Origin: Dinoroseobacter sp039192165
GTDB taxonomy: Bacteria; Pseudomonadota; Alphaproteobacteria; Rhodobacterales; Rhodobacteraceae
Length of the DNA stretch: 64,000 bases
NCBI GenBank assembly: GCA_039192165.1
Contig: JBCCXD010000002.1
Coordinates: 310,001-374,000, forward strand
Reading direction: 5' to 3'
Shown in pieces: positions 35,436 to 44,910 of this stretch. The stretch's first letter is position 1. The number at the start of each line of letters is the position of its first letter. Made by a program: the position numbers and the translations under genes. The notes under the pieces are model-generated. The model did not search any database. It was not told the DNA's origin and was given only the letters and a program-made list of their open reading frames with translations.

Positions 35436-36949
35436 TGATCATCCTCGGCATTCTCCAGAAGAAAGCGGGAGCGCAAAAAATCGCCCATTTCCGTATCGAT
35501 TGAGCTCAGCCACTGGTCCGCGGTGACGGGGGCTGCATCCTCGTCCGGCGCCTCCATCTGGGTTTCGGCCCCACGTCCCGATTCATTGTCAAACACAATC
35601 TCGTCGGCACCGATCCCTTGCTCTCCGGTGTCCGACTGTTCACGGGCAGTTTCAACATACTCGACAATGGCGCGTGCGATTTCCAGGTTTCGCTCTGCTT
35701 CTGGAAAATCCGGCTGGCGCTCCAGCGCGGTCTCAAACGCCGCCACGCCTGCGCGGTAGCCTCTTGAGCGCATATGTGCCATCCCTTGGGCGAAGGCTGC
35801 GTCCGCTGTACTGATCCTGGAAAAAACCTCGGCGGCATCTTCATACTCACCCGCCCTGTATTTGGCGTAGCCCGCCCACATCGGGTCTTCAAACAGCTCT
35901 CCGGCACGGCTGTAATCCTTGTTATCGAAGGCCAGCCGTCCTTGTTGATCCGGGGTAAGGAACCAGTCGACCCACCCGTCCGCGCGCGCCGGTGCAGGAG
36001 CTGACGACAGCGCGGCCAGCAGCAAGACCAAGCCCCATCGCATTGTCCATCCTTGCCGAAACCACAGCGCGGCCAAAAGGGCGGCGGGCCAGAGCAGCAA
36101 CCAGCCCCGATCGTCCCAGGCAAGGCTTTCGTCGGCCGCGAGCGCGGCCGCATGTGCTGAGCGAACATTACGCTCGATCTCGGCGATGTCGCTGTCGTCA
36201 GAAGCGATTTGCACCACAGTCGCGTTCGGAATGCGATCAAGCTGGGGCAGGGTGACGCTCATGGGTGCCGCCACAAGGAATACGATGGGGGGACGCGGGG
36301 GATCGCGCACGGCGGTGAATGCGTCGACGTCAGCGGGATTGAAGTCGTCGAGTACAAATAGAACGGCGCCCGGTGTTTCCGAGGTTTCCAGTATGTCTAC
36401 CGCGCGGGTCAGAGCGGCGGTCGCGTCATCTCCGGGCGTTGGCATGACCTGAGGCGACAATCCTTCGAGCAAAGGCCGCAGTATATTCGGATCCTCGGTC
36501 AACGGGGCGACCTGATGCGCGGATCCGGCATAGGCAATCAGTGCGGTGCGGGCCCCAGCGCGACTGCCGATAAGGTCCAGGATCTTGAATCGTGCGCGTT
36601 CCAGCCGGTTCGGCGCAAGGTCGGAGGTCTCCATGCTTTCAGTCACTTTCAGCGCCACAACCAGAGGCGCGGTTTCTGAAACCAGAGGGTTCGGTAGTCT
36701 TGTCCAGGCGGGTCCTGCCGCTGCGATGGCCAAAAGCACTCCAACCAGTGCCACGCCATCAATCGGATAGAAGGTGCGCTTGTCGCTGTCGCCAACCCGC
36801 AACGCGCGCGCCAAGTGCGGGGCGATTGCATCCGTATCGACCTCAGCGGCCTTTTTGCTAGGTCGGATGCGGTACCACAAAAGCGCGATTGCTGGTAAAG
36901 CCAGGAGCCACACCGGACGCAGAAAATGAAAATACTCCAACGCGTCCAT
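35432..36949 (-). CDS. batB: BatB/BatC fusion: vWA domain plus TPR
   Basis: About 505 aa. ATG 36949 is coupled to the batA stop (TGATG); a GTG one codon earlier is also possible. N-terminal membrane helices (about 10-28 and 64-84) and a vWA domain (90-265) are followed by further helices (about 290-325) and TPR repeats (335-430: YAKYRAGEYEDAAEVF, AAFETALERQPDFPEAERNL), then an acidic tail. The MIDAS is degenerate: the expected DxSxSM reads KVTESM, so divalent metal binding is doubtful, unlike BatA next door. The fusion of BatB and BatC is common in proteobacteria. Confidence 0.88.
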   Translation of the reverse strand: MDALEYFHFLRPVWLLALPAIALLWYRIRPSKKAAEVDTDAIAPHLARALRVGDSDKRTFYPIDGVALVGVLLAIAAAGPAWTRLPNPLVSETAPLVVALKVTESMETSDLAPNRLERARFKILDLIGSRAGARTALIAYAGSAHQVAPLTEDPNILRPLLEGLSPQVMPTPGDDATAALTRAVDILETSETPGAVLFVLDDFNPADVDAFTAVRDPPRPPIVFLVAAPMSVTLPQLDRIPNATVVQIASDDSDIAEIERNVRSAHAAALAADESLAWDDRGWLLLWPAALLAALWFRQGWTMRWGLVLLLAALSSAPAPARADGWVDWFLTPDQQGRLAFDNKDYSRAGELFEDPMWAGYAKYRAGEYEDAAEVFSRISTADAAFAQGMAHMRSRGYRAGVAAFETALERQPDFPEAERNLEIARAIVEYVETAREQSDTGEQGIGADEIVFDNESGRGAETQMEAPDEDAAPVTADQWLSSIDTEMGDFLRSRFLLENAEDDQ

Positions 36950-37938
36950 CACACCCGCGCCTCGGTTTTCGGTCTGCGGGTATGCAACGCGAATACGGTT
37001 AAAAGCAGAATCAGAAGCGCGGCGCTCGCAGGGATAAACGTCAGGTCTTCCTTTGGCCGAAACGACGTTGTTTCCACCACCCGCGGGTTCAGGGCGTCTA
37101 TCTGCGTGTAGACGTCGATCAGTGCCGCTTCATCACCTGCATAGAAAAATGCCCCGCCAGTGCGGTCGGCGATGTCCTGAAGGGCGGCTAGATCAACCCT
37201 GTCCTCTCCGGAGGCTTCCGGATCACCAACTCCGATTGTCTGGATCGTGACCCCGTTTTGGGCCGCTATCTCGGCCGCATTGATCGGTGTCATCCTGCTG
37301 GAGGTGTCTGCCCCGTCGCTCAGTAGGATTAACAGGCGTTGTTCGACCTCGCTGGCCTCAAATGTACGGACTGATAGGCCAATCGCGTCGCCCAGTGCGG
37401 TGTTAGGGCCAGCCATGCCGACCACGGTCTGATCCAGAAACCCCTTAAGGCTCTGCAAATCCTCGGTGAACGGCGCTTGCACAAACGCCCGCGTGCCGAA
37501 CACGATCAGCGCCATACGGTCGCTGTCGCGCGCATCTATAAACTGTTCGACCACTTCTTTGACCGCCTCGAGGCGTTGCATACGGTTGCCGTCTTCGGCA
37601 ACGAAATCGCGATCATCCATAGATCCTGAGATATCGAGCGCGAGCACGATATCGCGCGCCGCGGTCTCAATCACGATGGGCTCGCCCAGTCTTTCTGGGC
37701 GCGCAAGCGCGAGAACGAGACAAAGCCAGATTGCGACCGCCGCCGTCATCTGGATCTTGCTCCGGGACAGGACAGCAGCTCCTGCGCTCGGTTCGATGTC
37801 TGCCGCATCTGTTATCATGCGAAAAAATGGTACGCGAATTGCGCGAACACGTTCGCGGCGCGGTGGCGCAAAGCGCCAGACAAGCCAGGGCAGGGGCAGA
37901 AGCGCCAGAGCCCATGGGAGAGCAAGCACATAGTTCAT
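36949..37938 (-). CDS. batA: BatA-like vWA membrane protein
   Basis: 329 aa from ATG 37938 (MNYVLALPWALALL), coupled to the upstream DUF4381 stop. Membrane helices near 4-20, 55-72 and 300-318. The vWA domain has an intact MIDAS: VLALDISGSMDD, TALGDAIG and LLSDGADT. Typical phrases: DRMALIVFGTRAFVQAPFTED and YFYAGDE-like FYAGDEAALIDVY. Probably assembles with BatB/C at the inner membrane, with MoxR as ATPase partner. Confidence 0.9.
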   Translation of the reverse strand: MNYVLALPWALALLPLPWLVWRFAPPRRERVRAIRVPFFRMITDAADIEPSAGAAVLSRSKIQMTAAVAIWLCLVLALARPERLGEPIVIETAARDIVLALDISGSMDDRDFVAEDGNRMQRLEAVKEVVEQFIDARDSDRMALIVFGTRAFVQAPFTEDLQSLKGFLDQTVVGMAGPNTALGDAIGLSVRTFEASEVEQRLLILLSDGADTSSRMTPINAAEIAAQNGVTIQTIGVGDPEASGEDRVDLAALQDIADRTGGAFFYAGDEAALIDVYTQIDALNPRVVETTSFRPKEDLTFIPASAALLILLLTVFALHTRRPKTEARV

Positions 37939-38414
37939 TGCACAGCCCTGGCGGCGCGATGTTGGCGGATCCATTCCCTTGCCAGGGCATTGAGGCCGAA
38001 AACCGGCTCCGGACTGTCGCGATAGGGCGCAACCGAAAGCACTTCTCCGGGGCCGGATCGAAACCCGCTTCCGGGAAAGCTGTTGTCCAAAAAGTCGAGC
38101 CAGTTGCTGCCGGAAAGGCCTGCGACGTCTGCGCGTGGGAAGGCTTCCAGGGCGGCGCGGCGCAGAATGCCAGAGATACGCGCGGGATCGTCGCCAACGT
38201 CGACCAGTTCCTTCAAGGCGGCACGCCTGTAGGCATTTGCTGCGTGATTTCGCTGTGCGCGCCTAGCCATTCTGAAAGCCAGAAAAAGAGCAAAAAGCCC
38301 GAGCCAAATCCAGCCTTGCGTTTGGGGAACCATAGAGATCGGCGGCGGAGCAGGAACAGGCTCCAGCAAGTCGATCAACTCAACAAGACCCAAGCCGTCA
38401 AACTCTTCGCTCAT
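37935..38414 (-). CDS. DUF4381 membrane protein of the Bat operon
   Basis: 159 aa. The LVELIDLLEPVPAPPPISMVP start and one membrane helix (about 34-52) are the DUF4381 pattern, followed by a helical cytosolic domain (YRRAALKELV, LRRAALEAFPRADVAGLSG). It always sits between DUF58 and BatA genes in such operons, as here. Overlaps both neighbours by 4 bp. Confidence 0.85.
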   Translation of the reverse strand: MSEEFDGLGLVELIDLLEPVPAPPPISMVPQTQGWIWLGLFALFLAFRMARRAQRNHAANAYRRAALKELVDVGDDPARISGILRRAALEAFPRADVAGLSGSNWLDFLDNSFPGSGFRSGPGEVLSVAPYRDSPEPVFGLNALAREWIRQHRAARAVQ

Positions 38415-39352
38415 GGTGTCGCGCCTCTATGACCGAAGAGCTGCAATAGCTGATCGAGTGTGGGCGTGGTCGTCGTCAGCGGCACAACGGGGAACCCGTA
38501 CTGGCGGGCCCAGTGGTGAAGGCTTGCCAGCCGTCCCTCCATTACGTCTTCGAGCCGTTGACGCACGGCGCCGTTGGCTGTGTCGATCTCTGCCTGCAGG
38601 TCACCGTCGGACACAGTGAGCTTAAGAGACCTGGGCATCGCGTGCGACAGTGGGTCTTCGACACTGAAAAGGATCAGGTCATTGGTGCGCGACAATGCGC
38701 GGAGCAGCCGCTCTGTATCTGCGTTGAGGCCCTCAAAATCCGAAAATACCAGGATCAGGTAGTTCGTTTTTGCTATCCGAAGGGCCTGACCGAGTATCTG
38801 ATTGAGTGGCAAGGGGACTTTGACCGCCGCATCCGCGCGCAACGCGGAATTTGCAGATGCAATAGACGCCAGCAGTCGATTGAATGCGTTTGTATTGCGA
38901 ACGGGCCGGTGTTCTGCAATTGCCGTGTCACCAAACACCAGACCACCAACGCGATCTCCCTGCGCGAGCACCCGATTGGCAGCAATGGCCGCAGCCTCTG
39001 CTGCAATGACAGACTTCATGGACATCTGGCTGCCGAAGAACATCGACATGCGTTGATCGACCAGAAGAAGGGAAGGGCGATCACGTTCTTCCGTGTAAAC
39101 CCGGACGTGGGGTTCGCCGGTCCGCGCGGTCACTTTCCAGTCGATTGTGCGGATATCATCTCCCTGATTGTAGGTTCGTAGCTCCTCGAAATTCAGCCCG
39201 CGCCCTCGCAGACGCGATGCATGGCGCCCGTTCAGCACAGAATGAGACGGCTGACGCGGTAGGAAGCTCAGCGCACGTGCTTTGGCCCCCAACCGACGCA
39301 AATGGTCCACGTCGACATAAATGCGAGGGTCAGATCTGGTCTCGATCGCCAT
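38411..39352 (-). CDS. DUF58 domain protein of the Bat operon
   Basis: 313 aa, no membrane helix. The DUF58 core is obvious: GRGLNFEELRTYNQGDDIR followed by TIDWKVTARTGEPHVRVY. A vWA-like fold follows (SLLLVDQRMSMFFGS, YLILVFSDFEGL), with an atypical metal site. It lies 23 bp after moxR and is the standard partner of MoxR AAA+ ATPases. Confidence 0.92.
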   Translation of the reverse strand: MAIETRSDPRIYVDVDHLRRLGAKARALSFLPRQPSHSVLNGRHASRLRGRGLNFEELRTYNQGDDIRTIDWKVTARTGEPHVRVYTEERDRPSLLLVDQRMSMFFGSQMSMKSVIAAEAAAIAANRVLAQGDRVGGLVFGDTAIAEHRPVRNTNAFNRLLASIASANSALRADAAVKVPLPLNQILGQALRIAKTNYLILVFSDFEGLNADTERLLRALSRTNDLILFSVEDPLSHAMPRSLKLTVSDGDLQAEIDTANGAVRQRLEDVMEGRLASLHHWARQYGFPVVPLTTTTPTLDQLLQLFGHRGATP

Positions 39353-39375
39353 TGAATTCCGACCTCCGAAACACG

Positions 39376-40374
39376 CTAGGAAAGCGCAACAACGCGCAGG
39401 ATTTCGGCGATAATATCATCAGCCGATTTTCCGTCGCCCTGTGCCTCGTAGCTGAGCGAGATTCTGTGGCGAAACACATCGTGGGCGATGGCGCGTATAT
39501 CCTGCGGATCGACGTAGTCGCGTCCGTTGAGCCAGGCATGTGTGCGCCCGCATTTGTCCAGCGCCAGCGAGGCCCGCGGGCTGGCCCCGACCTCGATCCA
39601 ACGGGCCAGATCTTCGCTAAGTTGCGCCGGAGTGCGGGTCGCGTACACAAGATCCGCCATGTACCGCTCCATCGCTTCGGAGACATGAATTTGTCCAATC
39701 TCTGCACGCGCGGCAAACACGGCATCCTGGGCAATCGCGTCGCGTATCGGGGTTTTAGATGGCTCGTCCGTTTCAGATTTCGGCCTGTGCGCTGTCGCTT
39801 CTTCGCTCCGTACAAGACGTATCACCTCCACTTCGTCTTCGACGGGGGGGTACGTGATCATCACGTGCATAAGAAAGCGATCCATCTGGGCTTCCGGCAA
39901 AGGATACGTGCCTTCTTGCTCGATGGGGTTCTGTGTCGCCATGACAATAAAAAGCGGTGGCATTTTGTGAGTTGTGCCAGCCACAGTTACCTGGCGTTCC
40001 TCCATGGCCTCCAGCAAAGCGGCCTGTACCTTGGCCGGCGCCCGGTTAATTTCGTCCGCCAGTACGATATTGGCGAAGATTGGCCCCGGGTCGAAACGAA
40101 ATGACCCTCCGTCTTTCTCCTGGTAGTAGACTTCGGTGCCAGTCACGTCCGATGGCAGCAGATCAGGTGTGAACTGGATGCGCGAGAACTCCGCTTCGAG
40201 ATTTTTGGCCATGGCTTTAATTGCGCGCGTTTTTGCAAGTCCGGGAAGCCCTTCGACCAACAGGTTTCCATTTGCCAGGAGGCCTATGACCAAGCGCTCT
40301 ATAACATCTCGCTGCCCGATGATCGTTTCGCCCATGCGGTCGATTAGGTCTGCAACGGAGTCTCTGGGCGTCAT
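39376..40374 (-). CDS. moxR: MoxR-family AAA+ ATPase
   Basis: 332 aa. Walker A GLPGLAKT, Walker B VLADEINRAP, sensor 1 VMATQNPIEQEGTYPL, and the second-region phrases GASPRASLALDKCGRTHAWL. Cytosolic chaperone-like ATPase that probably remodels the vWA/DUF58 proteins encoded downstream. First gene of the operon. A 179-bp gap separates it from the divergent cardiolipin synthase gene. Confidence 0.95.
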   Translation of the reverse strand: MTPRDSVADLIDRMGETIIGQRDVIERLVIGLLANGNLLVEGLPGLAKTRAIKAMAKNLEAEFSRIQFTPDLLPSDVTGTEVYYQEKDGGSFRFDPGPIFANIVLADEINRAPAKVQAALLEAMEERQVTVAGTTHKMPPLFIVMATQNPIEQEGTYPLPEAQMDRFLMHVMITYPPVEDEVEVIRLVRSEEATAHRPKSETDEPSKTPIRDAIAQDAVFAARAEIGQIHVSEAMERYMADLVYATRTPAQLSEDLARWIEVGASPRASLALDKCGRTHAWLNGRDYVDPQDIRAIAHDVFRHRISLSYEAQGDGKSADDIIAEILRVVALS

Positions 40375-40553
40375 GGTATGGTCCTGAAAATATACTTGGT
40401 TTTGAGTGCCATGGAGCAGCTTACAAGCTCACCGCATTTCAGCAAGATTTGCCTGCGAACTTTGCGCAAGCCCGTCCCAGCATCGAGAATAAGCACTTGC
40501 CAGCAATTTGCTCTCATTAAACACTTCAATGTGGGTCGGCGTTGGGAGGGACA

Positions 40554-41966
40554 ATGGCAGATACACTGATCATTTTGGCACTAATCTGTTTGGAGATAGT
40601 CGCCATAACCTTTGCATGGCGCGCCATAAAAACCTCCCGCACGCCGCAAGGTTCTGTCGGTTGGGCAATATTTCTTATCGCAGCACCCTATCTTGGTGTC
40701 CCGCTTTATCTGTTTCTCGGCCATCACAGGCTGAACGGGTTTATCGTGAGCAGACGGGCCAGTGAGCAGGTGCTTCATGGCGTTGAGACCTACCGGGACC
40801 GGTATCGGCCTCATTCAGATCCCGAGATCGACACGACGCTTTTTGAACAGATCGGAGGCTTGCCGGATGCCGCAGGCAACGGCTTTCACCTGCTCGAAAA
40901 TGGCGAGGCGACATTTAAAGCGATATTCGCGGCGATTGACGGGGCCGGGTCGTATGTTCTGGTGCAGTCTTACATCGTGAATGATGATGGAGTGGGGCGC
41001 GAGCTTGCCGAACGAATGATTGCGGCAGCAGCGCGCGGGGTCGCCGTGCGCTTTATGGTCGACGCAATTGGAAGCATTAAGCTGCCACCTGAGTATTTTG
41101 GCAAGTTGCGCGCGGGCGGCGTGGAGTTCGTGAACCCCAAGGCGTCGCGTGGGCCCAAGAACCGGTTTCAGCTGAACTTCCGCAATCACCGGAAAACGAT
41201 CGTTATAGACGGGCATATTGGATTCACCGGAGGCTTGAACTTCGGAGATGAATATAAGGGACTTAACCCTCGCTATGGCGAAGACTGGCGGGACACGCAT
41301 TTACGTCTGACCGGCCCCGTGGTTTCACAGCTTCAACTTGTCTTTTGTGAAGACTGGCATTGGGCGACGGAAGAAAACCTCTTCCACGAGCTCAATTGGG
41401 AGGCTGGTCTTGATCCGGACGACATGACGGCGCTGATTGTGGCCACCGGACCGGGGGATGAATTGGAGTCCGGTGCGCTCTTTTTCATTTCATGCATTGC
41501 CGAAGCTACGGAAAGGGTCTGGATCGCTTCCCCATACTTTGTGCCTGACACGGATGTTCTAAGCGCTCTGAAACTGGCCAGCTTAAAGGGGTTAGATGTT
41601 CGGATACTTGTGCCCGAAGTCATTGACCACAGGATTTCGTGGCTCGCAGCCTTTGCCTATTTCGACGAGATTCGTTCGGTCGGGGTTAAGGTGATGCGCT
41701 ACAACAAAGGCTTCATGCACCAGAAGGTTGTTTTGGTAGATGATGCTCTTGTGGCCGTGGGGACGACCAATATGGACAACCGGTCCTTTCGCCTAAACTT
41801 TGAAGCGATGGCAGTCTATTTTGACAAACGGGCCGCGTCCGAGGCGGAAAAGATGCTGGATCGTGACTTCGCGCGGTCTTTCGAATTGGAAAAGCAGCTT
41901 TCCGATCAACCCTGGAAAGTTCGTGTCGGCGCACCGATTGCACGCCTCTTCTCGCCGCTTTTGTAG
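40554..41966 (+). CDS. cls: cardiolipin synthase (phospholipase D family)
   Basis: 470 aa from ATG 40554 with GGGAGGG just upstream; the longer frame uses a TTG inside that site. Two N-terminal membrane helices (about 3-22 and 35-55) and two HKD motifs: His212-Lys214-Asp219 (HRKTIVID) and His389-Lys391-Asp396 (HQKVVLVD). It joins two phosphatidylglycerols (or PG and PE) to make cardiolipin at the inner membrane. Single gene, divergent from moxR. Confidence 0.93.
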   Translation: MADTLIILALICLEIVAITFAWRAIKTSRTPQGSVGWAIFLIAAPYLGVPLYLFLGHHRLNGFIVSRRASEQVLHGVETYRDRYRPHSDPEIDTTLFEQIGGLPDAAGNGFHLLENGEATFKAIFAAIDGAGSYVLVQSYIVNDDGVGRELAERMIAAAARGVAVRFMVDAIGSIKLPPEYFGKLRAGGVEFVNPKASRGPKNRFQLNFRNHRKTIVIDGHIGFTGGLNFGDEYKGLNPRYGEDWRDTHLRLTGPVVSQLQLVFCEDWHWATEENLFHELNWEAGLDPDDMTALIVATGPGDELESGALFFISCIAEATERVWIASPYFVPDTDVLSALKLASLKGLDVRILVPEVIDHRISWLAAFAYFDEIRSVGVKVMRYNKGFMHQKVVLVDDALVAVGTTNMDNRSFRLNFEAMAVYFDKRAASEAEKMLDRDFARSFELEKQLSDQPWKVRVGAPIARLFSPLL

Positions 41967-42100
41967 TCTGCCTTGCGTGAACCTCCTGTGAAGCGCAGGT
42001 TCGCAGCTAGGTCGATATACCGTTTTTTGCCATAGCGGCTAGGCACCTTTGGCATGCAATGCTGCTGTAAATACCCCGCATTTCTCCAAAACCCCTCGAT

Positions 42101-42112
42101 TTGGTATACGAA
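42101..42112. promoter_or_regulatory. GntR(FCD)-type operator before the gntR gene
   Basis: TTGGTATACGAA, 52 bp before the regulator start. The site at 49075-49086 upstream of the prpD-like gene (reverse strand ATTGTATACGAA) matches it at 10 of 12 positions, with an identical 9-bp core GTATACGAA. The form fits the TNGTNNNACNA-type sites of FCD GntR proteins. Confidence 0.65.
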
Positions 42113-42164
42113 ATTGCTAAGTTTTGGATATCGCCTCTGAAGCAGGCGCTGCAGCGGAGCCTCT

Positions 42165-42869
42165 ATGTCGGATACTCTTCCTCGAATGAACGCAGCTGAG
42201 GCTGCATATCGTGCAATCCGTTCTCAGATTGTCTCGGGTGCTTTGGCAGAGGGAGAGCGCTTGACCGAAAAGCGGCTTTCAAAGGACCTTGGACTGTCCC
42301 GAACGCCCATACGGGAGGCTATTGGTCGACTGATCCTAGAAGGCTTTGTCGACAGGCAGTCGGGCTACACGACGCGTGTCGCTCACTTTCCGGAAGATGA
42401 AATCGCGCAGATCTTTGAGATCCGGTGCATTCTCGAAGCCTATTCCGCGCGACGGGCGGCTAAGAACGCAACGCCTGAAGACATTGAAGAACTTCGTAAC
42501 GTGCATTCTCAGATGCAGAAGCACACACCTCCGCGTACCGACCATGACTACAAGGTTCTGACCGAAGCAAACGAGGTTTTCCACCGCATTATTCTGCGCG
42601 CGGCGCAGTCACCGCGTTTGACCGCGCTCATGACCATGGCATTTGACGTTGGAATGGTGGTCCGCACCTACCGTATTTATTCAGACGCTGATTTGATGCG
42701 TAGCCTTCACCACCATGCGGAGTTGATTGATGCCATCGAAGCGAAAGCACCGGAATGGGCAGAGAAGGTAATGGGCGCACATTTACTGGCAGGGGCGGCA
42801 AAGGTCACCGAACGCGTTCAGGCACCGACCGAAATTGCAGAGCACGAACCTGTCCAAGCCGCGGAATGA
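42165..42869 (+). CDS. GntR-family regulator, FCD subfamily
   Basis: 234 aa. Winged HTH about 8-75 (AEGERLTEKRLSKDLGLSRT then PIREAIGRLILEGFV), then an all-helical FCD ligand domain (EIRCILEAYSARRAA, EANEVFHRIILRAA, LHHHAELIDAIEAK). FCD regulators respond to small organic acids. GGAG lies 6 bases before ATG 42165. The stop overlaps the start of the lyase gene, so regulator and enzymes form one operon. Operator candidates are listed separately. Confidence 0.93.
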   Translation: MSDTLPRMNAAEAAYRAIRSQIVSGALAEGERLTEKRLSKDLGLSRTPIREAIGRLILEGFVDRQSGYTTRVAHFPEDEIAQIFEIRCILEAYSARRAAKNATPEDIEELRNVHSQMQKHTPPRTDHDYKVLTEANEVFHRIILRAAQSPRLTALMTMAFDVGMVVRTYRIYSDADLMRSLHHHAELIDAIEAKAPEWAEKVMGAHLLAGAAKVTERVQAPTEIAEHEPVQAAE

Positions 42870-43714
42870 TGTCTTTTCCCGTTATCCGTTCGCTACTTTT
42901 CGCTTCGGCCAACAGGGCCTCTGTGTACCAAAAAGTACTGAGCTCCCATTCAGATGCGGTTTGTCTTGATCTCGAGGATGCGGTGCCACGCGACCAGAAG
43001 GCCGAAGCGCGGGCTCCGGCACTGGCTTGGATGACGGCCGGAGGCGACATCCCGTGGCGCGGGTTGAGGATTAATAGTCTGCGAACGCCTGAGGGTCTCG
43101 CCGATATGGTGGCCGTTTGCGCAGCTGCACCTCAGAGTGGTTTTCTGATGTTGCCCAAGGTTGACGCTGCGGCTGATGTCCAGATTGTTGCAGAAGCCTT
43201 GGACTCCGTACAAAGCGGTTTGCGTCTTGGCGCGCTTATCGAAAGCGCCGCTGGTTTGGAACAAGTCTACAGCATTGCTGATGCCAGCCCGCGTCTTGCA
43301 TTCCTTGTCTTCGGAGCGGTGGATCTGAGCGCAGAGCTGGGCATCGACGGTTCGGACGCGAGCCTTGCCTATGCCCGAGGACGCGTCGTGCATGCAGCGC
43401 GCGCGGCGGACCGCCCGATACTCGACGTCCCCGCTCTGGCCTACAAAGATGTCGCTTCTGTTGCAGAGGCCGCAACGCGTGCAAAAGCACTTGGGTTTTC
43501 CGGTAAAGCTGCAATTCACCCTTCAAACATTGCCTGCATAAATGCGGCCTTCACACCTGCGGCTGAGGAAATCGACGAGGCCCGCGAAATTGTGGACGCC
43601 TTCGAGGCCGCCCCCAACGGACTGGTCGTGCGCAACGGTACATTGATCGAGAAGCCCGTTATCCGCGCTATGCAGGCGCGTCTGGCACTGGCGGAAGCCG
43701 CAGGCATTCTTTGA
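42866..43714 (+). CDS. CitE-like CoA-ester lyase (HpcH/HpaI family)
   Basis: 282 aa from ATG 42866 (ATGA overlap with gntR; a second ATG follows directly). Family residues: DAVCLDLEDAVPRDQK, Arg in GLRINSLRTPEG, LIESAAGLEQV, VFGAVDLSAELG and AAIHPSNIACIN. Enzymes of this type cleave malyl-, methylmalyl- or citramalyl-CoA to acetyl- or propionyl-CoA plus a 2-oxo acid. With the CoA-transferase, dehydrogenase and hydratases encoded nearby, it probably performs the final cleavage of the pathway. Confidence 0.88.
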   Translation: MMSFPVIRSLLFASANRASVYQKVLSSHSDAVCLDLEDAVPRDQKAEARAPALAWMTAGGDIPWRGLRINSLRTPEGLADMVAVCAAAPQSGFLMLPKVDAAADVQIVAEALDSVQSGLRLGALIESAAGLEQVYSIADASPRLAFLVFGAVDLSAELGIDGSDASLAYARGRVVHAARAADRPILDVPALAYKDVASVAEAATRAKALGFSGKAAIHPSNIACINAAFTPAAEEIDEAREIVDAFEAAPNGLVVRNGTLIEKPVIRAMQARLALAEAAGIL

Positions 43715-44910
43715 GAATTGCGGATCAAATCGCCCGCGCTGCCGAACGCGACGCCATGTTCTCGTTTCTGGAAGCTCCGGCAGAGTCCCTTGCAGTGGAC
43801 AGAGACCAGGCTGTGTCGGAAGGTCGGCTTTCGGGTCTCCTTGTGGGTGTTAAGTCGAATATCTCGGTAGCGGGGCAAGCTTGGACGGCTGGTATCCGGG
43901 GGCGCTCGTCCGAAATCGCAGACGATGATGCGGAGGTTGTTGGGGTCCTCCGGCGAGCCGGCGCCGTAATGCTGGGCCGGCTGACAATGGACGAAGCGGC
44001 ACTCGGGGCCGCAACCGAAACCTCAGGCTTTCGCGCGACGCAAAACCCGGAAGCGTCAGGGCGCAGCGTCGGAGGCAGCTCCGGGGGGGCAGCCTCAGCG
44101 GTGGCGAGCGGAGCCCTGCAAGTGGCGTTGGGCAGCGATACGCTTGGCTCTGTGCGTATTCCAGCATCCTATTGTGGCGTCCTTGGCCTAAAGCCCGGCC
44201 CGGGCCTTTTGCCCATGGGCGGCGTCTTTCCTCTTGCAGAGGGCTTTGACACCGTCGGCCTTTTGGCGCGAGAGACAAGGGTTCTCAACGACATCTTGGA
44301 TCTGTTCGGTGCCGAGGCTGAGACGAGGCATGCGTCTGTCAAATCTGCGATGCCAGGGGCCCAGGTCGTATGCGACCCGGGGGTCGCTGACGCCTTAGAG
44401 CAGGCACAGATGTTGTTCGAACAGGAAGGGCGCTGGTCCGGACGGCTGCAGGTTGCGGGTTGGTCCGCAGCACCCGTGCGTATGGCGGCGTACAGCCTCG
44501 TTTGCGCGCGCGCAGTCAACTCGCTTGCCGATCAACCGGTGGCGGGTCGGGCGGTCGAGAAAGCTCTGGCCTTTGGTCAGCGCCTTTCGGCGGAAGAGAT
44601 CACTGCAGCTCAAACACTTTGCGATCGCGCTGCCGAGGGATTGCGGCAGGCAGTGTCGGACAACACGGTCCTGTTGACCCCGACAACACCGGACCCGGCT
44701 TTTCCACGCGGGACAAAGCCGCCGTCGTCGCAGGCAGACTTCACTGCGATTGCAAATCTTGCAGGATTGCCTGCACTTGCCGTGCCGATACCTAGCGGGG
44801 ATTTGCCACAATCCGTGCAACTTATAGGTCCTCAGGGTTCCGAGCGGACCCTTCTTTCTTTGGCTGATATTCTGTTACGGGCGGGCTCTCTCAGTCAAAC
44901 TCAAGCGTGA
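43711..44910 (+). CDS. amidase-signature family hydrolase
   Basis: 399 aa, starting with TTG at 43711 coupled to the lyase stop (TTGA). Ser-cisSer-Lys triad readable as Lys48 (VGVKSN), Ser123 (VGGSSGG) and Ser147 (LGSVRIPA). The glycine/serine-rich signature spans about 117-134. The C-terminal part is close to the AtzF/allophanate-hydrolase and glutamyl-amidotransferase A branches. It hydrolyses an amide or related C-N bond in the cytosol; the substrate is unknown. Its last 20 bp overlap the end of the facing dehydratase gene. Confidence 0.9.
   Translation: MRIADQIARAAERDAMFSFLEAPAESLAVDRDQAVSEGRLSGLLVGVKSNISVAGQAWTAGIRGRSSEIADDDAEVVGVLRRAGAVMLGRLTMDEAALGAATETSGFRATQNPEASGRSVGGSSGGAASAVASGALQVALGSDTLGSVRIPASYCGVLGLKPGPGLLPMGGVFPLAEGFDTVGLLARETRVLNDILDLFGAEAETRHASVKSAMPGAQVVCDPGVADALEQAQMLFEQEGRWSGRLQVAGWSAAPVRMAAYSLVCARAVNSLADQPVAGRAVEKALAFGQRLSAEEITAAQTLCDRAAEGLRQAVSDNTVLLTPTTPDPAFPRGTKPPSSQADFTAIANLAGLPALAVPIPSGDLPQSVQLIGPQGSERTLLSLADILLRAGSLSQTQA

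Noticed and set aside
41979..42002. Terminator after the cardiolipin synthase gene (GAACCT...AGGTTC)
   Set aside because: Six-bp stem with a large loop and no T-run; too weak to annotate.
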